64,000 bases of DNA from Chiridota heheva (lineage: Eukaryota; Echinodermata; Holothuroidea; Apodida; Chiridotidae), in the NCBI GenBank assembly GCA_020152595.1, contig JAIGNY010001444.1, positions 77,501 to 141,500 of the forward strand, given 5' to 3'. How positions within the stretch are numbered: position 1 is the stretch's first letter; each line of letters opens with the position of its first letter. The notes beneath the pieces were generated by a model. That model was not told the DNA's origin. It did no database searches and saw only the letters and a list, made by a program, of their open reading frames with translations. Positions 24,226 to 34,585 of this stretch are shown one piece after another. The position numbers and the translations under genes were made by a program.

Positions 24226-24580
24226 TTAAGGGGTGGGGATGTTTAAGATGAGATCTGTCAAGGCCTAAATTGTCAAGACTAAGTTGAACTTTCCAATGGA
24301 ATGTGCTGAACAATGACTTTGTGCTCTGAATGAAGATCCAAACAATCAAATTCTGGACTCAAAAGAGACTTACATCAAGTGTTCTCTGGAATCAATGAAA
24401 ATGAAACAATTGGTTTCTGCCATGAATGGAAAATGGTGGAATGTGAATCCTGGCTGAATAGAACTGAAAACATGGTATGGCCTTGAAAGAAGATAATCTT
24501 CAAGTGTTCAGATTACAAATGTTCATTACAGATCAAATCCCCACCCACCCCACCTGGACTATTCATCCCCCCCCCCCCCC

Positions 24581-24825
24581 CCATGACTTGTCCTTCTCCT
24601 TATAACCACAAACTTACTATAGCAAATAGTGAGACCACTTTATCTTAATTAAAATAACCACACAATAAGGACTTCATCCATTGCTAATATGATACTCAGC
24701 ATCAACTTCCACAACAACTAAGGTTTTCAGAATAAAGAAAATAAAGAGGAAAAATCTGACCCGACCTGGTTATTTATCAGGTCCGGTCTGACTCTTTGAA
24801 ACTTTAAGGAGCAGAACAACTAATG
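24581..24825 (+). repeat. Dispersed hairpin-bearing repeat, copy a
   Basis: It matches 35080-35344 and 46755-47091 from CATGACTTGT to CAACTAATG. Near its 3' end it contains a hairpin: stem 24758-24768 with 24778-24788, one mismatch here. It lacks about 20 bp present in the other copies near the start. A C-tract precedes it and LINE family B starts directly after it. Confidence 0.8.
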
Positions 24826-25950
24826 CCCCCAAGATATACATTGGTCAACTCCTTTACAAAAGCTCTCCACAACCCAGCCTTCTTCCACTCCAAATACTGC
24901 CAACTCAGTAGACAATTCCACGACTACTCCTTCCTCTACACCAACGGCTTCACACGGGAAGGCTCCTCTGCAGCCTCCACCACATGTTCTGGCCTCACCT
25001 CTCCTCAAGGCTGCCCGATGGAACCTCCTATCTACTCTGCCGAAGCAAAGGCCATTCTCCTGGCCTTGAACTTGATAGAACTAGACTTCTTTCACCCCCG
25101 CTTTTGTCATCTTCTCTGACTCTAAATCCATACTCACGGGCACCATCAACATGCTCTGGCCCATTCCTCTCATTCTACAAATCCTCAACAAACTTCACGC
25201 TCTTTCCTCCTTAGGGGAAAAAAAAAAACTTTTCCTGGATCCCCAGCCATGTCGGCATTCTTGGTAGTGAGAGAGCTGACAGAGCCGCCAACAAAGCTCT
25301 GTCAAATAACATTTCTCCTTTTCCAATTCCGCACTCAGACTTTTATCTCTCCATCTCCAATTACATCAGTAAGACCTGGCAAGACTCCTGGAGCCACCAA
25401 ACCAGTAACAAACTTCACACCATAAAAACCCAAAGTCAGGACCAACACTCCCTGCACAGTCGCAATTGCAGGGAAGACGTTGTCACCCACATCCGCCTCT
25501 GTCACTCCTCTCTCACCCACTCCCATCTCCTTTCTGGCTCCCCTTCCCCTCTCTGCCCCACCTGTAACACCGAATTCTCCATCAAGCATATCCTCTTAAC
25601 CAGTCCCCTATACCTGAACTCCAGGTATCTTCTCTCCTCACCCACCTCAATCTCAGATCTATTCAAAAACAATCCTTCCTCCAACATTATCAACTTCCTC
25701 CGCAACAACAACCTATTCCACCATATCTAATCTTCCTTTCTCTTCCCTAATTCTACACCTTACCTTAATACCCCTTTCTTTTCACCTCAATTTTTCTCCC
25801 AAATTCACTCTATTTCTCCCCCTTTTCTTCCTTTCAATCCTTTATCTCCTCTCTGCTCTAACTCTTACCCCCTAATTTTTTAACACCCTCTTGGCACATT
25901 TGACTCTTGACTGTCGTGGTGCCGTTGAACATCAACAAACCAAACCAAAC
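24826..25950 (+). mobile_element. LINE family B copy: degraded RNase H to 3' end
   Basis: Related to family A but clearly diverged. Coding relics: FLYTNGFTREG where family A has YTDGS (the first catalytic Asp reads Asn), PIYSAEAKAILLALNLIE, FSDSKSILTG, SHVGILGSERADRAA (across an A-tract frameshift near 25215), and a zinc-knuckle CPTCNTEFSIKHILLTSPLY. The stop follows ..NLFHHI near 25730. The 3' UTR shares with family A only the terminal block GTCGTGGTGCCGTT and the stem-loop, then CAAAC-type repeats. Inactive. Confidence 0.85.
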
Positions 25951-26970
25951 AGATTAAAACTGGGGGATGAATCTTGGTGGGCCTAGGATTTCTGAGATAG
26001 ATTGTAGTGGGTGTGAAGATCAAATGAAGTCTTAAATTATTCTAGGCATGTTGGAATTACAACGGGGTGGAGGTATGCGCTCTAGAGAGTGCTAATATTC
26101 TAGTTTGAAAATGCCAAGATATGGCGAACAACATTAAATCAAATATGTACTAAAGTTGCTTGCAACAGCACAAAGATTGGGAAAATATTGAAGAAATGTA
26201 CCAATAGCATTTATTTCAATTATGTAAAGTCACAATATTCTTTTCATTTGACAAGTTATGCTATTGTTTTCCATGTTTTCAGTGAATCACACATTCAGTG
26301 TATATTTGAGACCTCTAGTTTTGATCACATTGTCGATGCATTTCATTGTTGCTCAGGTCAAATGTATGATGTATACTGTTTACTGAACAGATGAGCAGCA
26401 GTCTTTGAGCAACAAGGGTTTTTAGCTCAACCAACACAGTGTTATGTTGAGGATATAAAATTGTACAGGAATTTCAGTTTTAGCATTTAATTTTGTACCC
26501 CTCAAGCATTTGTCTTTTATGATCCAATTGCCCATAGCGCATAGACATCAGGTACATTAACCAGCAGATGATATACTGTATGATCCATTGCTTATTTGAA
26601 ACATAGAGATACTATTTGGGAATTCCTTTAATTCCTTATCTCAGTAGATATTGTTTCCAGTAATGATACTTATTCTTGTTCTGATTGCAACTTTGTATGT
26701 AACTTTCATGAAAAATTAAATATCTATATGGACGTATAGCTTGAGCTTAATTTGACTTGAAAGAAAATATGCTACAAAACATGAAAATAGTCAACATTTT
26801 CATCAAAATTGGTGACAAATTGACCAATTTACATCATTTTTAATTTTTTAATTTTTAGGCCTTGCTAAACAAACAATGAAAATTTTATATAAATTTTGTG
26901 ACATAGAACCATAAAACATATCAACCTCCTTATGTTAAGTTGTTAACTTATTGCTTTTCTAATCTCCACC
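25951..26970. other. No gene; short hairpin at 26426-26451
   Basis: Non-coding. 26426-26451 pairs CTCAAC with GTTGAG around an inner AACAC/GTGTT and begins with the same TTTTTAGCTCAAC as the hairpin at 21883. Confidence 0.45.
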
Positions 26971-26979
26971 AACATTATT

Positions 26980-27038
26980 AACCGTTCAGGCACATGTTGA
27001 CCCTCGCTGTCGTGGTGCCGTTAAGCCCTCATCAAACA
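26980..27038 (+). mobile_element. Minimal LINE family A insertion (3'-most 59 bp)
   Basis: Only the 3' terminal stem-loop (GGCAC..TGAC..GTCG..GTGCC), GTTAAGCCCTCATC and one CAAAC unit are present. AACATTATT flanks it on both sides (26971-26979 and 27039-27047). The 5' edge is uncertain because the preceding bases weakly resemble the element. Confidence 0.65.
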
Positions 27039-27341
27039 AACATTATTTAAATGGGAGCAGTTGAATATGGTGAAGAAGTTTTGAACTTAACCTCCATCAG
27101 ATATCCTAGCTAGCTCAACTGAAGTATAGCGGGTGAAATTAATCAGTTTGATGATTTTCAGTGACTGAAATTTAGAACAGAAATATAAAGAATTGCATTT
27201 CAAAGCTCTCAACTACAAACAATCAATATCTTCTCAATAAAACATGTCACATTATTTCAAAGGACTGGCACTTGACATCAATAACCTTCATCATGCTATC
27301 TTTCTCTTATATTGACAGCAAATCACCACTATACACTTGAA

Positions 27342-27560
27342 CAGTGGCATAGCCGGGATTTTTAAATTGGGGGGGCGGGGAATTGAATTGAACCGACAGG
27401 ATATTTAGTGGTGTAGTTGAGGTAACACTGAAATTGTAACTTAGAGCGCAAAACACTCGACTTGTCGGCGTGGGGTCCAGGGGCCCGTTTAAGGGCCCCT
27501 GGTGGGGTCCAAGGTCCAAGCCCCAGTAGGGGTCCAGGGGCGAAGCCCTCTGAAGCTCTC
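27342..27560 (+). mobile_element. DNA-transposon end fragment with GC-rich block
   Basis: It starts CAGTGGCATAGCCGGG, a hAT-type terminus, and runs into a G-tract and a GC-rich block with 'ggggtccaggggc' repeated and inverted (27465-27550). No matching second end was found. Confidence 0.4.
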
Positions 27561-30500
27561 GCAAAATTGAAATTTCAAGAGCAAAAACGTACGCCACAAT
27601 GCATAGTAAGGTGTATCATACAAGTCAAACAAAATTCATGTCAAAGAGAGCTATCATACACCATATACAAAATACAATCATAAAAACGCATAATGTGGAA
27701 ATATGATGTTTTATTTTTTACGTTTGTACATGATTAGGTTAATCGCCACTCTTTGAAAAATATGGGTTGTCTAAAAGAAAGGTTTTCAATAATTTACTCC
27801 AAACTTGTGTAAATGTTGTCAAATGTTTAAAATGAGCCTGTTCTGTATCATGTAAGGTTTAAGTTAAGGGAAAATTCATGTAAAAAGTCTCAACATTTTT
27901 GGAAGTTCGGTGCAGCTGCAGTCTCAGAGTACACTGAAGCAGTTCAGTAGTGCAATAGTTCAGCAGTATAACAATAGAGTTCAAGCAGTTTAGAAGTAGA
28001 GAAATAAAGTACAGAATAGAGTAGTAGCTAGGAGAAGTAGTCACAGCTAGGTATTCTGTAGCTGTTTGTCAGACTGCAGTTATTATCATCATAAAGTCAA
28101 GAGAGCTGTTGCAGTAATAAAGCATATCAACCCAGCAGATCATTGTCATTGTTTTCCCTTTATGTCATCTATACTGTAGTTATACAATAATACAGCTCAC
28201 ATTACAATATCTTACTATCCCAAGTAATACTTTTCTGCTTCCTCGTTGTCTTCAAAGTCAGGTGCAAAGGAGATTCAATTATATTTTGTAATTCAATTTT
28301 GGAAAGTTATGTAGAACCCCTGTAGTATGGGAATACTACGTAATAGGAATTCCCACACCCCTAGCTGAGGAAGGCTTGAGTTACCAAGCAAGTGGATGCC
28401 ACCTAGTCTCATAACAATGGATTTACCTAAGAAACTACCAAGGTGTGCCCACTCATGCATTTCATATTATATGAATATTGTACACATATTTGTATACCAA
28501 GACCTATTAATGGATTAGGTCAGTGGTCATGCATGTTTATTTTATAAGAAAGAGGACAATATTAGGGACAAAACGGTGCAGAAAGTGTTCTCTTATCAGA
28601 GATTTTAATGTTCTCAGTTTTGTGAAGAATTGTCCAAATTCAGAATAGTAGTCACATTCACATAGTCTCATTCGTGATAAGTAAGTTTTTGTGATTTTGA
28701 TTGGAATAGTGTGTGTGTGATTTTGTGACTAAAACCCTTGGCTATGTCTGGAGAGTACTAAAACAGGGTCCAGTGAAGTAACCATGGATGATTACCACAT
28801 GAACAATTTGAAAACAAATATTTTAAGTGAAATGCATAGCCTAAATCTGATCTACCTGAATGGAACAAGACATTTACCAAAGTACTTTTTTGACTAGTGA
28901 GATAAACATCTCACTCAGTATGCCCTACATGCTACACACTACTCGCAATTCTGAGTGAGACAACTCAACACAAACTTTTATTGGAATTTTCATTTGGACC
29001 TATCATACGACCAACACTTTTAGAAATTATAATGGCAAAACCATTAAAAATAGAACTGACGAGCTACCAATTTGACGACAATTATGTTGTAAACTTATTA
29101 AATACATTTTTATCTCCTTATATACAACAAAAAGGAATAAAATTGAATGATTTTTGTAGCTAATCGTTTACCTTGACAACTTTGTCCGTCTGACTTGCGA
29201 CGGGCGTACAAAAGTAACGCACAGCTCAGGCAACATTACGCTGGCGAGTGTTAGTTTTTAGATATTCGCACTTACAATCTTCTTCGAGAGACAACAAGTC
29301 ACCAACGCGAGAAAAAGTTTATATCACATGTTACGATGGAGGAGCATGTTTGATTTGCAATAAAATATAATTTAAGCGAAATAAAGAAAAGTGGCAAAAC
29401 GGTAAAAAAAATATGTGGGAAAAGAATTTAGGCCTATACAACTAAAAGAAAGTCTAGCTTAGTCAATAGGCCTAATTGTTCTTCAGGCAGTTATTCAATA
29501 TTTGTTTTAATGAATTTCATTTCCATGTCGTGATGCTCAATACATAAGTGCAGGAACAGGGAGGGCAGGGGAACGGTGCCCTACACACAAATGAATAAAG
29601 TGCCCCTGTTGAAAATGGAAAGTTCACCTCAATTACTGTCAAAGGTGCGAGAATTTGTGGCGGAATTTGAGGATTCCTTTAAACAAATATTACAAAAGTA
29701 ACTTTTCAAAATGAATACTGCATGGGCTCAAAGACTCTATCTTCTGGGGGAAGGGGGGGGGGGGTGTCTTCATTTATTAAAAAAAATGAAATTATGACAA
29801 TAACTGTTTTGTCAGTTAAATTGTAGACCTGTAACAAAATATTTCGTTGAAACAAAATAAAATTCATATAAAATATCATATATCCCGGACCAATTCAGCC
29901 TCGTGACGCATACCAACATGAAAAGTCGGCGGAATATTCCTTTCGAAAGTGGGACAAAATCAAAAGTTGGGGGATACAAAATCACGCTAAAATGCAGAAA
30001 ATATTCTTACAAAACGTACAAATTCGGGAACAGTGTGTGTGTGTGGGGGGGAGGGGGCGGGGGAGGGGATGGCTTTTCTTTCAATTTTCCTCTCGAATCC
30101 CGCCTGTGTACGTGAACAACGGTGACCGATATGGTTAATATTCTCGTTTACATTCACCATGTGTTTTATGTTACGTATTGTTGTCAGATCTCGTTTATAC
30201 TTTCAACATTCAAGCTTTGTTATTACTGGTGCGCACGCCAGTTGTTCGATTTAGTGGTGTACGCCCGCGGATTCTTTTGGCGCTTAGATGTTCGCAGTGT
30301 TTTCAATTAATTAGGTACAGACACTTCAACGCTTTGTAAAGTGAACCATCGCGGAGAAGAATTAGTGAAATAATTTATTGTTTTAACCAATTTACAACAG
30401 CAATTAAGGTTTAAAACGTAGGTGCCCATTAAGATTAAGTCTTTGTGAGTATGTTCATGTTATTTTTACATAGTAGGATGAATTTTTTAAGTTATAATTA

Positions 30501-30600
30501 CAAAAGGCAACAGCCACAAATTCGTCGCGGAAAGGCTTATTTTAAGCCGTGCGTCGTCAATATTCGGTTACGCTATTATGTTGAGCAATGTAAACGTTTT
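27561..30600. other. No gene recognised; CpG-richer patches
   Basis: Mostly AT-rich. 29170-29330 and 30100-30600 contain noticeably more CG dinucleotides than their surroundings. A G-tract and (GT)n lie at 30030-30068. Short open frames have no domain. Confidence 0.4.
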
Positions 30601-30627
30601 CCACGTTATAAAGTATACACAGCCCTC

Positions 30628-30669
30628 TGACTGTGTACAGCCAATGCATATGGCTACAGTACACAGTCA
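30628..30669. other. 42-nt hairpin, 16-bp arms
   Basis: TGACTGTGTACAGCCA pairs with TGGCT and GTACACAGTCA, leaving a 7-nt loop (ATGCATA) and a single 3-nt bulge. All 16 pairs are Watson-Crick. It lies 51 bp upstream of the 15-bp array. Confidence 0.8.
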
Positions 30670-30720
30670 TATGTTATCTGACTATTTTTTGACATGCCTG
30701 TTTGTATTTTTTGCAGGTCT

Positions 30721-31275
30721 ATGTCTGACCACTCAATGTCTGACCACTCAATGTCTGACCACTCAATGTCTGACCACTCAATGTCTGACCACTCAATGTC
30801 TGACCACTCAATGTCTGACCACTCAATGTCTGACCACTCAATGTCTGACCACTCAATGTCTGACCACTCAATGTCTGACCACTCAATGTCTGACCACTCA
30901 ATGTCTGACCACTCAATGTCTGACCACTCAATGTCTGACCACTCAATGTCTGACCACTCAATGTCTGACCACTCAATGTCTGACCACTCAATGTCTGACC
31001 ACTCAATGTCTGACCACTCAATGTCTGACCACTCAATGTCTGACCACTCAATGTCTGACCACTCAATGTCTGACCACTCAATGTCTGACCACTCAATGTC
31101 TGACCACTCAATGTCTGACCACTCAATGTCTGACCACTCAATGTCTGACCACTCAATGTCTGACCACTCAATGTCTGACCACTCAATGTCTGACCACTCA
31201 ATGTCTGACCACTCAATGTCTGACCACTCAATGTCTGACCACTCAATGTCTGACCACTCAATGTCTGACCACTCA
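30721..31275. repeat. Perfect 15-bp minisatellite, 37 copies
   Basis: ATGTCTGACCACTCA is repeated 37 times without a single substitution. Because 15 is a multiple of 3, open frames on both strands (MSDHS, CLTTQ, SGQTL) are automatic and are not evidence of a gene. The preceding 'tgtttgtattttttgcag' looks like a splice acceptor. Confidence 0.95.
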
Positions 31276-31313
31276 ACTAAATGTTTGGATTCTTTGCTAT
31301 TTTATGATATTGA

Positions 31314-32970
31314 TTATTTAAAAAAGATTTAGTAAACATTCTTAGATATTGGTTAAGACTTCTTCGATTACCAGATTATCATTTTTGCTCCATAGCTTAT
31401 AAAGACCAATTTCTCTTAGCAGAAAGAGGTATATCTTGCTGGGCTTCTGGGGTAATCTTGCTGGGCTTCTGGGGTATATTTTGCTGAGCTTCTGGGGTAT
31501 ATCTTGCTGGGCTTCTGGGGTATATCTTGCTGGGCTTCTGGGGTATATTTTGCTGGGCTTCTGGGTTATATCTTGCTTGGCTTCTGGGGTATATCTTGCT
31601 GGGCTTCTGGGGTATATCTTGCTGGGCTTCTAGGGTATATCTTGCTGGGCTTCTGGGGTATATCTTGCTGGGCTTCTGGGGTATATCTTGCTGGGCTTCT
31701 GGGGTATATCTTGCTGGGCTTCTGGGGTATATCTTGCTGGGCTTCTGGGGTATATCTTGCTGGGCTTCTGGGTTATATCTTGCTGGGCTTCTGGGGTATA
31801 TCTTGCTGGGCTTCTGGGGTATATCTTGCTGGGCTTCTGGGGTATATCTTGCTGGGCTTCTAGGGTATATCTTGCTGTGCTTCTATGGTATATCTTGCTG
31901 GGCTTCTGGGGTATATCTTGCTGGGCGTCTGGGGTATATCTTGCTGGGCTTCTAGGGTATATCTTGCTGGGCTTCTGTGGTATATCTTGCTGGGCTTCTG
32001 GGGTATATCTTGCTGGGCTTCTGGGTATTTCTTGCTGGGCTTCTATGGTATATCTTGCTGGGCTTCTGGGGTATATCTTGCTGGGCCTCTGGGGTATATC
32101 TTGCTGGGCTTCTAGGGTATATCTTGCTGGGCTTCTGTGGTATATCTTGCTGGGCTTCTGGGGTATATCTTGCTGGGCTTCTGGGGTATATCTTGCTGGG
32201 CTTCTGGGTATTTCTTGCTGGGCTTCTGGGGTATATCTTGCTGGGCTTCTGGGTTATATCTTGCTGGGCTTCTGGGGTATATCTTGTGGGACTTCTGGGG
32301 TCAAACATCTTCTCTTTACTTTGGGTTTTGGGGAAGTATGGATTTATCAAAGGGTGGTCAATGAAAGAGCTTTCCTCATTCTATTTGAACAAAGATTAAA
32401 GGATATTGATTTTTAGAATACTATTTATCTGTAAATAGAAAGATATCTACATATTGTTTATTTAAGACTGATATAATTTGTGATAAGTACCTTGATTGTT
32501 TTTAGTTCTTGAATATAGGAAAAGTCTGTGTAAAGTTCGTATTGGTAACCTTAATTTTTGTGTAGAAATAATAACCCCAGAGAGGAAACATTCTGTTTTT
32601 TTTTTTGTGTAATCTGTATTGTATTGAGGACAATTTCCTTTTAGTTTGTCCTGCTTATAAAAGTCTATGGGAAAAGTGTATCCCACCTTACTTCATTGTT
32701 TATCCTTCTATTTCTTTGATGTGTTGTTAAATTTGTACTGTTATGAACAATTTAGGTAAATTTATTTTCCTCTCATTTAAAAAAAGCCAAGAGTTTCAAG
32801 AAATTTTGTGATTGTCTTTATCATTTTTATGAATGCATCTCCTCAGCTTTTATATATTTACTTTTAAAGTTTTGCATATATTGAACTTGTTTTTGTAAAG
32901 ACTTACAAGTTTATGTATAATTTTTAAGGGCCGTAGGCCTGAAGTTTTTTTTTTGAATAAATGAAATAAA
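31314..32970 (+). pseudogene. Old LINE ORF2 C-terminus split by a minisatellite
   Basis: Upstream of the array (31326-31430) the frame reads DLVNILRYWLRLLRLPDYHF then AYKDQFLLAERG. Downstream (32290-32400) it reads VKHLLFTLGFGEVWIYQRVV then FEQRLKDIDF; further on come RIGNLNFCVE, PREETFC, CNLYCIEDNFLLVCPAYKSL, and near 32760 NLGKFIFLSFKK. This order (RYW..., W-x-S-V-x-LL..GFG.VW.Q, QRL.D, R-I-G.., C..C..IED..FLL.CP.Y) is the C-terminal region of a widespread invertebrate LINE ORF2. The 3' UTR ends GGGCCGTAGGCCTGAAG..AATAAATGAAATAAA. Several frameshifts and stops are present; 5' parts are absent. Confidence 0.72.
31431..32300. repeat. 23-bp minisatellite, about 38 copies, inside LINE ORF2
   Basis: The unit is CTTCTGGGGTATATCTTGCTGGG with point variants (TAGGG, TATGG, TGTGG, GCGTC, GCCTC, and a 22-bp TATTTC form). 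Since 23 is not a multiple of 3, three units cycle through all frames as LGFWGISCWASGVYLAGLLGYIL-like peptides; long frames here are artefacts. A seven-unit higher-order pattern repeats with 160-bp spacing from 31881 to 32041. Confidence 0.92.
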
Positions 32971-33940
32971 ACTACTACATAGACCTTAAGATCTCTGAAT
33001 ATGTAGCAATTTCTAACTTGTTGGGAAGAGTATTGAAATCTGAACAAATCAGTTCAGCTTTTGAATTTTGGAAACAAAACACTTTTAGTTTTTGAGTTAT
33101 GACTGATCAAAGTTTGATAAATTTTTGATTTATATGAAGTTTTTTTCACATAAAAAAAAATGTCTTTCCCAAATTTTAGTCACTGAAAATCATGGAAATG
33201 TCTATTCATGCTAGAATTTGGTGAAGACTCAAAAACCTGTCGTCATATTTTGCAGCACTTCTCAAACAATTATGATGGACATTTAAAAAAACAAAGGATT
33301 TACAAAAGAAAATATCAATGTTGCCCTGTAATATATCACAACATTTGCATAAAATATACAAATTGATACCTGAGATTGAATAACATTGCAAAATGCATGT
33401 TTGACAGATATGAGGACTTTTTTTGCTACTATGATGATTTTGTGTGATATCAAGCAAATTAGGTAATGTTATCTATGTACTTCAATATACTTTTAAAGCA
33501 AGAAATATGTTTGGACAGGTAAGGGAGGATTATCACAGGTCGTTGAACTTCTTTAAATCTCCAAGAATTTTGATACAATTTTGGATCCTAGGCAGAATCC
33601 AAGGGAATGTCTTGTTCTCATTTGAAAAATATATTCAATTAATTGTTACAACAGGCAATAACAGGTGCACAAATTTATACAAACTAATAAGCGGACAATG
33701 AACTAAAGCAGCCTCTATTTTTACAATGTTCAGATTAATTAGGCTGCAGCTCCCAGTTTGACATGGGTATTGTCATATCATGTCCATTAGTCCCAGTGGG
33801 GCTGGAAACTATTTAAAAGTGGAGGGGACAAAACTCTGATATACTTTCAGTTTTTGTAATCTTAATTTGTTTTGTGATTTTTTGCTGCCAAGTAAATCAA
33901 GTGTGCCTGGTATTCCTGAAAGGTGGGAGCCATGTCCCCT
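32971..33940. other. No gene recognised
   Basis: AT-rich non-coding DNA; short frames without domains. Confidence 0.4.
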
Positions 33941-33944
33941 AGCT

Positions 33945-34585
33945 TCTGGTGCCACTAATTAGTCCAAATATCATATAAGTGCAATTGAACATACATGGCT
34001 CTTCTGGTGCCACTAATTAGTCCAAATATCATATAAGTGCAACTGAACATGCATTGCTGTTCTGGTGTCACTAATTAGTCAAAATATCATATAAGTGCAA
34101 TTGAACTTACATGGCTGTTCCGGTGCCACCAATTAGTCCAAATATCATATAAGTGCAATTGAACGTACATGGCTGTTCCGGTGCCACTAATTTGTACAAA
34201 TATCATATAAGTGCAATTGAACTTACATGGCTGTTCCAATGCCACTAATTAGTCCAAATATCATATAAGTGCAATTGAACGTATATGGCTGTTCCGGTGC
34301 CACTAATTAGTCCAAATATCATATAAGTGCAATTGAACGTACATGGCTGTTCCGGTGATACTAATTAGTCCAAATATCATATAAGTGCAATTGAACGTAC
34401 ATGGCTGTTCCGGTGCCACTAATTAGTCCAAATATCATATAAGTGCAATTGAACGTACATGGCTGTTCCGGTGCCACTAATTTGTACAAATATCATATAA
34501 GTGCAATTGAATGTACATGGCTGCTCCGGTGCCACTAATTAGTTTAAATATCATAACAGTGTAATTGAACTTACATGGCTGTGGC
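33945..34585. repeat. 58-bp tandem repeat, 11 copies
   Basis: The unit is 'ggtgccactaattagtcc aaatatcatata agtgcaattgaac.tacatggctgttcc'. Copies differ by a few substitutions, such as TTTGTAC for TTAGTCC in two non-adjacent units, suggesting block duplication. Confidence 0.9.

Noticed and set aside
30690..31320. 15-bp array as an ANKRD27 exon (acceptor-like tract before it)
   Set aside because: No convincing donor follows in frame, and VARP has no counterpart; a chance pyrimidine tract is simpler.
30578..31332. Long frames encoding repeated CLTTQ, MSDHS and SGQTL
   Set aside because: They are produced automatically by a perfect 15-bp array without stops in those phases; no codon bias or domain supports a gene.
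31436..32416. Several overlapping frames of LGFWGISCWASGVYLAG type
   Set aside because: A 23-bp repeat cycling through three phases explains all of them; only the short flanks are LINE ORF2.
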